The notes under the pieces were generated by a model. The model was not told the origin of the DNA. It searched no databases and saw only the letters and a program-made list of their open reading frames with translations. A DNA stretch of 64,000 nucleotides. It comes from Auanema rhodensis. Its lineage: Eukaryota; Nematoda; Chromadorea; Rhabditida; Rhabditidae. Shown piece after piece: positions 11,126-24,037 of this stretch; position 1 is the first letter of the stretch, and each line of letters begins with the position of its first letter. The translations under genes were made by a program, and so were the position numbers. Location of the stretch: positions 15,096,476 through 15,160,475 of the forward strand of contig OZ059894.1 in NCBI GenBank assembly GCA_964057225.1. The letters run 5' to 3'.

Positions 11126-13110
11126 ATGTCTAGCTCTGAATATAGCATCTATACACATTTATTTAAAGACTATAATTCAAATATAAAGCCAGTAACATCA
11201 TCATCTATAGGTAAGTTTTTAATCCTAACTTAAAATTTCCTGAAAAATGTGGATTTCAGATGTCGTTATTGGGCTTCACATTTTCACATTACTTTATATG
11301 GAACAAAAAGAAGAATTAATGGTATTTTCTGCTGATTTTGAGATGGTTTTCTTTTTTTATACGTTTTCTTGATCGAATAATATTTTAAAGCAATGGATAG
11401 ATCCCCAACTAAAATGGAATCCAAGTGAATATGCTGGTCGAGTGGCAATCTATGTACCTGAACCCTACATATGGAAACCAGATGTGACGGTGTATAATAG
11501 GTATAATCTTGTAGTATATGCTCATTGAGTTTGAAATATATTGCATATGCTCATATGTTCCAAAGAAAACATGAATGTTAAGCAAATATTATATTTAAAG
11601 AAAGTTTTGTAATGTATTTTATATTGACTACTTTAAGCTATTACAAAAAAAAATAAATTTATGTATAATTTTTATATTTTGATTTTTATATACATATTAT
11701 CTATAAAATATTTTTATACTTATATGTACATGCATACTATGTATAAGTATTCAACCGCTCATCTCATAAGCACCGAAATAAATGAAAACTCGGTAATGTT
11801 AAACATAAAACAAAATACATTATCCATCTTTTGCAACCAAAACTGCTAGCTGAACATGATAACTAAATTCATAAAACTTATTTTTCAGTATTGATCAATC
11901 AGATGTGATTGACTCCTCTCGACGACTAGTTACTATACGTCATGATGGTGAAGTTAAAGTCAGCAATCCATCGGTGTACACATCAAGATGCAAGCTTAAT
12001 GTACGCAATGATTAAATATTCCTTTGATTTACTATTTATCAATGAATTTAGGTATATAAATTTCCTTTTGATACTCAATCATGTTCAATAAGCCTATCCT
12101 CTTGGGTTTATACTATGAATGAACTAAGCATTCAAGCCTTGAACATAGAAAAACCCGAGGTAAATATTTCAGAAATGTTTCAAAATAGAAGTTTTTTAGT
12201 ATGTTGGTAACAGTGAATGGGACATAATAAAAGTGGTTGTTGCGAATAAAACGACAGTTGATGAAAATCATTTAAGTTTTTCTGTATTTCCTAGAAACGT
12301 ACCGTTAGAAAAGACATTTCTAATTTAGGAATTAGAGTATAACGTTGTAATATCTAGGAGATCATCATATTATGTTTATGTTTTGTTGGTACCAACATTT
12401 ATTGTATCAACCTTATCTTTAATTGGGCTTTTCACACCGTACGACAACCAAGGACATAGAGTTGAAAGAGTATAGGCAACCAGTTTAAAACATGACGACA
12501 ACGTTTGCTTTAGGTAACATTAGGATTAACTACATTGTTATCCCTCGCTGTTATGCTTAACATTGTTGGAGATGAAATGCCAAAAACAAACAAACTTCCT
12601 CAATTAGGTTTATCAGAAGTGAATGAATGTTAACCTTTTGACGATTGTCTTCAGGAAGTTATGTCTTATCCGAAATAGTTCTCTGCTCAATCGGTGTACT
12701 GACAACAATAATCATTCAATTTGCACATCAGAGAATACTCACACGACGTGTTATACCATTTGGCAACACGAAACTTGAACCTGATCATGTAAACTTATTA
12801 TTTCATATATTGAGAGTAACATACCAATTTAGAATTTTCGTAAACTTCTCAGAAGTTCAGGTGATGTGGATTCATTCATTGTCACAAAACTTGAAGATTG
12901 CTTGAAGGCTTGTGACAAAAAAAACAATATCGTTCATGTTTAATACTATTACTCTTTAAGGAAGTCGTTAACTACATTGAAAAAACGGATAAAAAAGAAA
13001 CACTGCGATTAAGTTGGATACACTTTTTTGACACCATAGATCTATGTCTTCTAATCTTATTTCAAGTAGCAAATATAATAATGACATTATGTTTCTCACT
13101 AATAAGATGA
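11126..13110 (+). CDS. Cys-loop ligand-gated ion channel subunit, nicotinic acetylcholine receptor-like
   Basis: The spliced frame shows the ligand-binding core: QWIDPQLKWNP, then IWKPDVTVYN, then the Cys-loop C-KLNVYKFPFDTQS-C (13 residues between the cysteines), then SEWDI. Four membrane segments follow: M1 after ISRRSSYY, M2 beginning at VERVTLG and ending before NKLPQLGSY, M3 to FAHQR, and a C-terminal M4 in the form FFDTIDLCLLILFQVANI. The cytoplasmic loop is short. The last intron (12908-12960) has a GC donor. The M2 entry has VER rather than the GEK usual in nicotinic subunits. The adjacent two-cysteine pair of alpha subunits is not seen. The first ATG found, right after an acceptor at 11119, gives no signal peptide; such receptors normally need one, so an upstream exon is missing or was separated by the adjacent inverted-repeat element. 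It resembles orphan nematode LGC/ACR subunits. Confidence 0.85.
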
Positions 13111-13251
13111 TTCAAATTAGAGACCGTAAGACGTTTTTCATTAATATTTGTCAGCACAAGAACATTGAGACCAATGAATAGGGTAAATACAATATTCGAA
13201 ATATTTGGATACATACTAGTACATGAAGGGGGGACGCTCAAAGCCAAAACT

Positions 13252-14676
13252 TTACAATGTCTTCGGTCGGCTTTCCGAGTCGTTGATCTGTCGAATAGTA
13301 ATAAGGTTGTCTGGTAAAGGTGATGGAGTTGTCTGAAAAAAAAAATACAAATTTTCCCCTCTGAAAAATATTCCTAACCTCATGTTCATAAGCATATGAC
13401 GAAGCAATGGCAAGTTGAGATCCATCAAAGTTAAAACTAAGCGAAGTGATGCTTGTGTGGAATCTAATGAAAATTGAATAAAAATTCTAACAGAATGGAA
13501 GACTAACTTATGCAGTTGAACAAGACGCTTACGGTTGAAAGGATCCCAGATGTTTACCATTGAATCAGATCCACCGGTAGCAAATGTTCCATGAACTGGA
13601 TGAAAAGCAATAGAATTTACAGGATAAATGAATTCAGTTCCATCATCTTCTTTTACTCTGCAATTAAGATATAGATATAAAAAAACACCTAACATTAATC
13701 ATACCTGTGGCACTTGAAGGCATATTTTTTCTTTTGAACTTCTGGCGATTGATCAATATATTCAACAGCAACTCTTCCTTCAATGGAAGATACAACGAAA
13801 GCATCACCAGTAGGGAAGAATGCCAAAGATCTAGTTTGATACTACAATTTAGTGCGCATTATGAATGAACCTGTAAAATTAACTAACTTTAAGAGGACTA
13901 TCCCTGGTTTGTTCAGGAGACTTCATGTTTCTTGTATCAAACAAATAAATCTTTCTGAAAATCACAACTATTTTTTGTAAATTAATGCTTGTTTACCTAT
14001 CTCTGGTGCCAACAATAACCTTATCTCCTAAAACATCCATAGCATACACCTTATCACTCAAATTTTGAGTTTGAAGGACGCAAGGAATAGAATCTCGAGC
14101 ATCCCAAAGCTAATAAAGCAACTACATTGCCAGAACTCAAAAAAGATTCAATGTACCTTCACAGTTCCATCCCAAGATCCTGATACAATTACTCCTCCAA
14201 CACTATTATATTCCATACAGCGAATACCCTGATTATGGATTCCAATATTTTGTTCTGAAATACGAAAATAAACATGAACTATTTTTCTAATATTCACCTT
14301 TGCCGGATTCAAGATCTACTACTTTCACTATTTGATCGAGTCCTCCACTAATTACCTTTGAATTTTCCTAAAAAAAAAGAAAATGACATCAGAGGAATAA
14401 CCTATATGAGCGTACAGCAAATGTACAACATAGTACAGGCTTTCCATGATAATAAAATCTTTTTTCATCCGCTTGTCCAATTCCACCAATGTTGAAAATT
14501 CTAACAGTACCATCCCAACCAGAAGCAACTAATAAACGGGAATTGAGAGCTTTAGAAAACTGAAAAAAAGTTTAAACACTTGGTTGTTCTATGGGAATTA
14601 CCTGAATCTTAGAGATGGATACATGTGAGGGGAAAGGTACCATGTACTCATTGGGAGCAGCAATTATATGGGCCAT
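13252..14676 (-). CDS. bub-3: Mitotic spindle checkpoint protein BUB3 (WD40 propeller)
   Basis: BUB3 binds the GLEBS motifs of BUB1 and MAD3/BUBR1 and brings them to phosphorylated KNL1 at unattached kinetochores. The spliced frame, from ATG at 14676, has WD40-like repeats (SGWDGTVRIFN, SGSWDGTVKLWDA, GGSDSMVNIWDP). It also carries the family signature SSIEGRVAVEYID followed by QKKKYAFKCHR, which separates BUB3 from the related RAE1. The C-terminus ends PSPLPDNLITIRQIND-SESRPKTL. Several short introns are used. An acceptor (TGTTTCAG at 14683) just before the start suggests trans-splicing. It is divergent from the uS12m gene, with about 270 bases between starts, and convergent with the receptor gene. 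Confidence 0.93.
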
Positions 14677-14947
14677 CTTGTTCTGAAACAGTAAAAATAA
14701 GAAAATCGCGAAGAATTAAGGAATAATGAAGCTTTAAAATAAACATCAACGCTGTTTTTGACTTTGAGAACTCGATCCCGCCAACAGAATTTAAAAGTAT
14801 TCGTAGTTTGGTTACTTTTCTGAATGTACGCAATTTTTTGACTCGTTAATTCCACTTGAAATAATCTTTTTATAACTATTTATGCTAATTGATTTAATTT
14901 ATAAAAAACTAGAAATATATTATTTAATTTATTCAACCAAATTTTAG
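14677..14947. promoter_or_regulatory. Divergent promoter region of bub-3 and the uS12m gene
   Basis: Only 271 bases separate two start codons on opposite strands, so both promoters must lie here unless they extend into the genes. No specific factor site identified. Confidence 0.5.
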
Positions 14948-15539
14948 ATGTTTATATCAAGGTTAGGATCACTATTTAATAATGTAAAGTCGATTCTTCC
15001 TGGAACTTCTTTTGGAAGTTTCACGTCTGGTGCAGTCTCCTCTTTTCATACATCAGCTCAGTTTTATCGAAATAATTTTCTTCAGGTACTGTTAGGTTAA
15101 ATTTTAATAATTAGAACTGTTTTTCAGTTTATTCATCATAGAAATGGCCCGCCAAAAAGACGTGCGCGCAGTAAAGACAAAAGTCCTATTACAGGTTTCA
15201 ACCATTTCAAGGGAATAGTTCTTAAAAGTATGTATAGATTTCTTTATTGATCATAAAACATTTATTCAGCTGTCATACGACATCCAAAAAAACCAAATTC
15301 TGGAAATAGAAAATGCGCAATAGTTCGACTGTCAACAGGTAACGAAGTTTGTGCTTATATTCCTGGAGTTGGGCACAACTTGCAAGAACATTCTCAGGTG
15401 AGTATTATTTAAATATATAACAACAATTTGTTCATTACAGGTTTTGGTCAAAGGAGGAAGAAGACGAGATCTCATTTCCGTTAAAGCGAATATCGTGAGA
15501 GGAAAGTTTGATTGTGCTCCAGCAGGAGGAAAAAAATAG
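14948..15539 (+). CDS. mrps-12: Mitochondrial small-subunit ribosomal protein uS12m (MRPS12)
   Basis: Four exons (14948-15085, 15128-15228, 15271-15396 and 15441-15539, approximately). The N-terminus is rich in hydroxyl residues and Arg and depleted of acids, as in a mitochondrial import signal. The conserved S12 core follows: [46 protein letters not shown]. In the ribosome this protein sits at the decoding centre. The ATG follows directly on an ATTTTAG acceptor, which implies trans-splicing. Ends convergently with condensin G, with 127 bases between stops. Confidence 0.93.
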
Positions 15540-15666
15540 GTTATGTAGTATAATAGATTATATTTTGTGTTAAGAAATGAGTTAATTACAATGTTGTTAA
15601 AGCTGAAAGTAAGATAAAACTTATATACAAATTAAACGATAAATAAAAACCGGGAAAAGATTATTG

Positions 15667-18600
15667 CTATTTTTTCGATTTCGGCTTCTTATGTGTGTTG
15701 CCACTGCCTTTGCCATCGGGACTTTCTATATCAGATTTCTCTATACCATCTATATTTTCAATGCTTCCTGTTTGTGAAGAACCTGCTGTTTCTTCTATAC
15801 CAGAGCGAACATCTTCATCTGGATCAGCAGAACGGTCTAAGCGTTCAGACGCATTATATTCGGCAGAATTTTCCGGGTTTTGTTCGACGTCAGTCGAATT
15901 TTCTGTATTATGTTCGTTTTCAACAGCATTTTTTACGCTCTGTTCATCGTCAGCGGCATCTGCACTCTCATCCTCTTCGTCTTCATCATTTGCTATGTTT
16001 TCTTCGCCATCAAGAACATTTTCGTCGGACGCAAGAGCTGCAGTAAGACTTTTAGAAAATTCAATCTCAGTCTCTACTAGAATTACCGCTTAGTTGCAAT
16101 TTAATATCCTTTTTGATACCCAAAGCTACGTCTACATCTAATGGTTCTGGTCTATCCCTCTTATTCTGAAAAAAACACAATAAAATTTAATTCAGAAACT
16201 AAAAAGCTACCTTCTTCTTATCTTTAACATATTTTTTCAGAACTGTGGGAATACCGTTCTCTTCGTTCTAAAGTAAGCTTACATATCTTGAAATTTGAAA
16301 AAAAATTACATAGCGTTCACCCATGGTATACAACTTTTTCATGAGCTTTTTCACTTCAACAACATGCTTTGGACGTTCGCCATCATCTTCAACCAGGGTC
16401 TAAATTATTACATTGGAACTAAAATTAATTTTCATGAACAAACGTGATAAAAATCAAAAAGATCTTCATACATGTCCAGAACTTGATTGTTTCGAAAGTT
16501 TTCTATTTCTAGAAGTGAGAGACATTGACAGTATGAGGGAATTAAAGAGTCGCAGGGGTTTGCCAACATATGACTTATTATTTGTTCAAACAACGCATGA
16601 TGAGCACATGGAACCTAGAATAAAATAGAATATAATAAATTTAACTTTTATCGATATGACAACTTACATTTCTCTCATTCTCTTTAAGTAGAAGAGTTCT
16701 TTTTGTCCAATTGCAGATAAATGTAAGACATTTTGCGATATTAATGTCTTTGCGAGCCGCAAGAGGACCTACAGCAAGGTTCAATTTCTTCACACGCTCC
16801 GCTATGTGCCAAAAAGAATATACTAGTACAAATTGATTACTTCTAAACAAAGTTGAATGAATTTAAAAAAAAATTATCTTACCGCCGATTTGTTGAGAAA
16901 GTTATGAAGAACTGTGCCAAGCATGCCTTGAGTGCAGAATTTTTAGAAGATGAAGGATGGAATAGTCTATAAAAATATGAATGTATCAGAAAAAAACATT
17001 TAGAAATAAAGTCAATACTTCAAAATCAAAGAAGCTGTGAGGGATACGAAATGAGTTTGAGTATGAACTCGGACGCCTAAAAGAAGAAGCTTGGCCGAGC
17101 ACTCTGTAGCTTTGAAACCAACTTTCTCATCAGTAAACTGAAATTAAACCACAACACTAAATAAAAATCATAGAACATACCGAAGGTTCTAGAAAAGATT
17201 CGAACAACTCAGTGAGTTCAGCTGGCTCTTTAATCCAATCATTAACTTTCTCATACCCATATATAACACACCAATCACAAATAGCATCAAGGCAAATACA
17301 CTATAAAACTGATTAATTATAATCATGTATCGATTTTCACACAACCTTAATAGTTGAACAATCAAGATTAATGGCCCTCAAAATCATGTTGATGTTCCTG
17401 AACCAAATATTTTTTCTCATTAACCAAACAATCTTACTCTTGGGCAATTTTAGCTTCTAATCCGCCAACAATACCTGTTGCTTCGATAGCCCAAGATCTG
17501 ACTTCCTCATCTCTGGATTTTAAGCAACGGTGAACCTAAAATGTGAAAATATTAAAATTGAATAAATAAAACTAAGCTTACCAAATTTTCATACTTATCA
17601 AGAATAATAGGATTCAATGCTTTGAAAACACCTGTTTTAAGAATGGAATTAACCAACTGCATGCAATAATTAGTTATCACTTCTTCTTCCTATATTAACT
17701 TTTTCTTTTTTTGTATTCAGAACACTTATGATACCGCTGGTGACAGAGGAGCACGTGGAGCACTCAAAGTCTCATTCATTAATGTTGCATCCGGATTAAC
17801 ACTTTTGTCGACAAGAGAAGCAGCAATCGATGTAACTGTATCAAGAGCACCCTATAATTACAGAAGTGATTATATTCACAGTGAAACTTTCTTACCATGG
17901 CATCATTTTTATAATGTTCGCCAACGAGGTGTATGGTAATATTATCCGTCACATATTTCTTTAGAGTGAAATCAAACAGTAATTCTTCAAGAGTTAACCT
18001 CCAAGCCTCTCTGAAGACATAAATATAATACAAATTTCACAAAAAAAAATTACAATCCACATTCATCTTTTTCCAAAAATGGGATACTTTTCAGTATTTG
18101 GAGCAAAGCAATCTATAAATGAAACGTAGCCAAGAAAAAAAAAGAAAAAACAACTTGGCAATAGTTACTATATTCCAAATCATTGCAATCATGTTCTTCG
18201 TTCATATTCGTAGGAAGTGCTTTGACACTCAACTCTTTAGCAAGTTCACACATAGCCTTCATAGTTGGAGCCAAACGATGAAGACTAGCATGTCTCTGAA
18301 AATAAGAAGAATATTAAACTACAATTTAATTTCTAACTAAAAACGTACATCAATTGTTCCTGTAGCATCTGTTCCTGTTTTCGTATAAGCGTATTCAATC
18401 ATACAACGCCAATAAAAACATTTTTCAGCTAAAGCTTTAGAGCTCATGCTATACAAATTCGATACAAATTCACTTGAAACAGAACATCATACCTTTCTTC
18501 TACTAATGTTTTATAATTTCTGTGTAAAATAGGCTCAGGAAGGACCGCATCATTGCTCATGGACATGAACAAATCAGACACCGAGAACGGCCTTCCTCTC

Positions 18601-20268
18601 CCAAGCATTAATCTGGTAGTGTCAAGTATAACTATTCCAATTCTCGCAACAACGTCCTAAAGCTAGAAAATATAACAATTTCAAGAAAGTCAAGCACTTA
18701 CATCTGATGTTGCCCAAGGCAGTCTGGACATGAGAATAAAAGCTCCGGCGCCCAATCCATGATTACAATCATTTTTCAAATTAATTTTAGTGCCTCCAGC
18801 TTCTAAATTAACTACCTATATATTACTCGAAACTTTTTTAACATACTTTCTTGTTGCTTGCACTTTCTTCTTTGACCATCAGCCAGTATTTTAATCCAAC
18901 TCATTAAAAGATAAGTCTGTGATGCTGCTCTTATGGGTTCTAAAACAAACCATAAATAAAAGTCCAGAAAAAAATCTAACTCTGGATAGCGAAAAGAACA
19001 CTTTGAAGCAAATCCAGTAACAGCGCCTTATCAATACTAGTTGGCTTAACTTTACCCAGAGTGGTTATAGCCGAAATTCGAACCTGGACAATTCTATTTA
19101 TGAAGTATATTGTAGAGAATCTGCTAACCTTATTACTCCTATCGCATGTGGCGATTTCTATGAGAGTTTTCACATGTTCTGTACATTTGAGATCCAAATT
19201 CAGAGTTTCTAATGCAGCGAGCCGGCATTCAGGACATACGTCTCGCAACCCCATGTAAATAACTAAAATTTAGAAGCACTGCAACGAATACGAAAAAAGA
19301 ACATACTATCCTTAGGACCTCGCTTTATAGCTATTTTAAAGTCGTTACTAATTGGAATATCTTGTATATATTTACAAGCCTTGAGAACTTCGCATCTTAC
19401 AAGAATGTGCTAAACAAGTATTTCAATTAAAATCACATATTTTTGACATACCTTATCGTACTGTCGAGAAATTAAGACGCCATAGAGACCATTTCTGTAG
19501 TCATTAGGCATAGCATGTTCATTTTTGTCACCATGCTTCATCACAGGCCAGAGTTCAAATAAAATTCCTACCAATGCACAAATATTGCATCTGACAGAAT
19601 GATCTTCAGCATAAACAAGCTGGAAAACGAATTATCTTAACATTTTTCGTACTTTACAAACCGATGTAGCATAGTTATAGAGAAATTGAAGAAGGTCCAT
19701 TTTCGAACTTTCCGTATATACGTTAAGACCAGCTTTAACTAACATTTTGTAAACCTTTTTACGCTTGTGCATATCATTACAATCTTCTACCTAAATACAT
19801 ATAGATCAGCTATATAACAGTAATGTGCTACTTACAATCAAGTTCAAACGAAAACGTAATTCATTGAAAAAATCGCTTTGCAAGTTATCAGGAAAAGAAT
19901 CAATAAACTAAATTGGAAATTATAAAAACAACTACACAATAACAATTACCTTTAGGAATACCGCTTTCAACTGCTTGCTGAATGGATCTAAGTTATCATC
20001 TTCGGCTTGGTAAGCACCACGGAATGCCTCTTTCATTAACCGCCTATGTAACAACTTTATCAAAATCTATAACTTGGAGATACCTGAGATCTTCCATCTG
20101 ACTGGAATCATCTAGATTAATTTTGTTCCCTCTTTTCTTAGGATTTTCACATCTGTCAATTTTTTGAATTACGACTTCAGCTTCAAACGTTTCTCTGAGA
20201 AGTTCGGTATCATTATCTGATTGCTCTACTACTATTTCTGCAGCCGCTGCCGCTCTAGTTCTAACCAT
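15667..20268 (-). CDS. capg-1: Condensin complex subunit 3 (NCAPG/CAP-G)
   Basis: Large, many-exon gene. From ATG at 20268 an Arg/Ala start is followed by HEAT-type helices (e.g. DVCPECRLAALETL, NKVRISAITTLGKV), typical of the CAP-G N-terminal half. A further HEAT block resembling the Cnd3 domain (LKSRDEEVRSWAIEATG, LDCSTIKCICLDAICDW) occupies about 17.8-17.0 kb. The C-terminus is acidic and Ser-rich (16080-15710) and ends in a basic PKSKK tail. CAP-G binds CAP-H and DNA in condensin for mitotic chromosome compaction; in nematodes the same subunit can also serve the dosage-compensation condensin. CAP-G2 of condensin II is less likely, because of the overall layout. The gene symbol is by orthology and not certain. 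Confidence 0.82.
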
Positions 20269-20796
20269 CTGGAAAATAAAGATTCAAAACTCTAAAAATA
20301 TGAATTAACAACGATTTTTCACTGCAATATTTCCAGTTGTTAATGATATGCACCGCTTATCTATGTAATTAGAGAAGAAAATGATGTTTGATATTTCGCA
20401 GGTTGTGCGGTCGATATTTTTCAAGTTATGTAAACTAGCAGAACACTGCTAGAATGCATAACACTCACATCAGTTTTTAATGTTTTAATGCATGTCACTA
20501 ACATTATACAATAATTTCGAATATTTTAATTTTAAATACATTGCAAACTATATAGGCATAAATATAAATCCAACAAGTGGTCATGGATGTTGAGAGATTT
20601 CGGATTCAAAATTTTAATATTTAGGAACTACGGTAGCATTGGAGCATGCATAACATCCCTGTTAACAAACGCTTTTCTGTTTTGTTACAACTTTATGTAT
20701 TATATTTAATGTTTTTTAAAATTTCCTTTACAAAGATATCCGCTATACAAATATTGTTTTTTATTAAAAAAAATATTTGAATGTTTGCAGGGGTTT
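20269..20796. promoter_or_regulatory. Divergent promoter region of condensin G and TAPT1 genes
   Basis: A 528-base gap between opposite starts. AT-rich, no motif that I would name; likely contains both promoters and the trans-splice outron of the TAPT1 gene (acceptor TGTTTGCAG at 20790). Confidence 0.45.
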
Positions 20797-23549
20797 ATGT
20801 CGTTAGCGGAAGAGGTACAAGAACCTCAACCGCGGCTTCGAAATATAAATACAGCTGATAGGGACAGAAATAGGTAAGATTCAAAGTTTGATATTTTTGT
20901 TTTAATCAACATTTTTTAGAGTTCGTAATTCAGATTTTACTGTTGGCAGTGAGCTAGAAAATGAGGAGAATATAAAAAAAAGTGACAGGTAAACAAATAA
21001 ATGTTAGTGATTATTTATTATTTATTCAGAAAAGTTTCTCATGTTTCTATATCAGAAAAGTGCACAGTCATATGCGATGATGTTGGACCTCTTACTCCAG
21101 GTATTGTTTTATATTTTTCAATAATATATTATCAAAACGCAGGCCCTGCTACTCCTACATTGACTGATCCTGTTCCTATAACTGTTACCGAGTATGAAAA
21201 TTTCGTTTCTTACTGTTGGACAGAGTTAACGAGGTGACTTTTCCATGTAATGTTTATTTAAATAAATATAATTATGTTTCAGGGGATATTCTTTACATAA
21301 TGACCAGACTAGGTTTACAGAAAAACGACGTAAAGTTTATAAATTTTTAAAAATACCTATCGAAGCTGAAAGGTTCCTTTTCTACGGACAACTTCAATGT
21401 ATTGATGCTTTTTGCTATCTCTTCACATTTCTTCCCATACGTTTCTTTGTATGTTGTTCAATTAAATTTTTAGTATAAACGTAAACAATATAGATGTCGA
21501 TTACCGGCTTTTTGCTGCGTTTGAAACAATGGACATCCGCTGAAACATGCGATCTTCTTAAAGTAGGAATTATAATTTTTGCGTCTCTTCTCATGCAGCA
21601 CATCGGTATGATGTTATTCATTCAATCGCTTTATAATATATATGTTTAGACACTTCTGTTGTTTATCATGAGGTTCGAAGTCAAGGTGTTATCAAGCTTT
21701 ACATATTTTATAATATGCTTGAAGTTGCCGATAAGTTATTCAGTAGCTTGGGACAAGTAATTTTTTCCTTAAATATTACATAATTCAATGAATTTTAGGA
21801 TATTCTTGATGCTCTGTTTTGGACAGCTAATGAACCCTTCACTATAAGAAACAGCATTCGTACTGTTTTTCACTTCATGTTTGCCATAGCTTATGCCACA
21901 TCTCATACATTCTTGGTTTTATTACAAGTACTTGTCATCTTAAATGTGTTTTAATTCGAGTTTATTCAGGCTACTACATTAAATGTGGCATTTAATTCGC
22001 ATAACCAGGCTTTGCTTGCCATTATGATGTCTAATAATTTTGTTGAATTGAAAGGCTCTGTTTTCAAAAAGTTTGCTAAGGCCAATCTTTTCCAAATGGC
22101 ATGCAGGTTTTTAAAATTGAAAAATTTTTGACAGTATTATCTTATAGTGATGTTCGTGAACGTTTCCATATAATGGCGTTGCTCTTCGTAGTTGTTGTAC
22201 GAAATATGGTTGCTGTGAACTGGAGTAGTGAACACTTTTGGGAAATGCTCCCAGATATGGTGTGTTTTTTCTTAACTATTGTGTTATATTTATACTATTT
22301 ACAGTTTATGGTAATTGGTGCTGAATTGATCGTGGACTGGTTGAAACATGCTTTCATAACAAAGTTTAATGAAATTAATGCTGAAGTTTATAGAGGTTTG
22401 CATATGTGTACCAGTCGTATATATTTACTTTTATTTTAGATTTCACAATTACAATTGCTTATGATGTTGTCCGAAGTAAGGATGCCACAGCGTTCAGTGA
22501 CTATTCAGATCAGGTATTTAAAACTACTGTTATGCTTTTCATCTATGAGAATATTTCCATAGGTTTCAAGGCGTATGGGTTTTATTCCAATACCATTATC
22601 TGTGATGTTAGTACGTGTTTTGGGGCAAACTTTTTCTTTTAACAGCTTTTCTAGTATTGTTATATGTGGTATGTATTTTTGCATTTTCAATTATTTTTTA
22701 TTTTTTATTTTCAGTAATTGCTTGGTTGCTGTTGTTAACTATAAAAATTTGTAGTGGAATAGTTTTATTGGGACAAGCTTGTCAGCATGTAACAACGTAC
22801 AAGGAATTACAGGTACATCATCTTCTCTCAAAAATACACCTCTTTTCATTTTTTTAGAAACGATCTGAGTTCGAACTTTATCGGAAACGTATTATCGACA
22901 AGAAAAGTAAGAGTGCTCCTAGCTCTCCAAGGATGAGTTTGATTGATTTTACTGGTGCTGTGTTCTTTTCTGTATCATATATTATTTACTGGTTTTAGAT
23001 GTATTACATCAACCATCCGGAGTTAAAGGTTTCACAGTGTCTGATTTAATGGACCAATTAGAAGATTTACAGTTAATCCAGGTTTGCAAATTTTTAATAG
23101 TGAAATAAGAGTTTTGTTTAGTCGTCAGAAAGAAGAAGTGCAGAAAGAGAACGTGATGATCGTACTCCTCGAAGAACACATAGTATGGCTAATTTGTCTA
23201 GGTTGGTATATTTGTTTTTATATTTTTGAATGTTTTATTAACGACCAACAAAAATATTTCGAATGTTGTTTAGAGCTAGAAGAGATAAAAGCGAACCTCC
23301 TGCTTCTATACCAGAAAGTGAAGAACGATCTAAGGAAGACGAAGGATCAGTTGAGAAAAATAGAATAGAGAAAGAAGAAACGTGTGTTAATTGATTAACT
23401 AACGGATATAAGTTGTTTTTTTCAGAACCAACCAAGGAAGCCCTAAAAAGAAAATTGTTAGCCCTACAGCGCAAGATTGTGTTGAATTGGCAGATGTAAC
23501 TGCCTATACCATGCTACCTCCTGAGCAAGGAGTTGAAAGAATAGAATAA
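20797..23549 (+). CDS. TAPT1 family transmembrane protein
   Basis: Transmembrane anterior-posterior transformation 1 proteins are ER or centrosome-associated multi-pass proteins linked to ciliary basal bodies. The hallmark block is present: FTEKRRKVYKFLKIP, then ERFLFYGQLQCIDAFCYLF and FLPIR. The following membrane segments carry further family features (IKLYIFYNMLEVADKLFSSLGQDI, TTLNVAFNSHNQALLAIMMSNNFVELKGSVFKKF, DVRERFHI). About a dozen short introns are used. The N-terminal exons (from ATG at 20797) and the C-terminal end (stop 23547-23549) are hydrophilic and poorly conserved, with a charged Ser/Arg-rich region at 22.9-23.4 kb. Trans-splicing is likely at 20790. Confidence 0.9.
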
Positions 23550-24037
23550 TACTAATTTCTGCTTAATGAACTTGCATATTGTCGATATATCGTTGATAAT
23601 GAGTTAAACAGTATTTATACGTTCTTATTAATTATTCGGGTGTTCTGTATTATGTATATCTCTAGTCTATACATTCCATGTTCTGTTTTCATCGAATGTT
23701 TAGTTTTAATAAATATTCATTAAATCCGTAATTGGTTTTAAGTTAGATTAAGGTGGCAAGGTAGTTGGATTCATTTCTCCAATTATGAGAAAACGAATGA
23801 GAACGAGATTAAGCATGATGTTTAAACGGTTACAGGTTTTCCAACACAGGTTATTACTGTATTGAATTAGATGAACCAGCTATTCTTCGAGTTTGACCTA
23901 ATTAGGCCAAGCGTTTCCATATAAATGAAGTCTGAAGTCAGTGAGATATTTAACTATTCATTTTTACTTCTGTTTTGTTGTCACTAAATATCACTTTTTA
24001 TTTCGTTTAACTATGATTTTTAAGCCAGCAGAAGCAT
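23550..24037 (+). promoter_or_regulatory. Promoter region of the ground-like gene, with TATA box
   Basis: Holds the 3' end of the TAPT1 gene (AATAAA near 23709) and then a CATATAAATG box at about 23919-23928. An acceptor (GCCAGCAG at 24031) follows just before the ATG at 24038. TATA boxes are common in strongly expressed epidermal or cuticle genes. Confidence 0.5.

Noticed and set aside
14648-14855. Minus-strand open frames upstream of bub-3
   Set aside because: They run through the likely bub-3 outron and divergent promoter and have no homology.
15693-16093. Plus-strand open frames of 117 and 132 codons
   Set aside because: They are antisense to the acidic Ser/Asp/Glu-rich C-terminus of condensin G.
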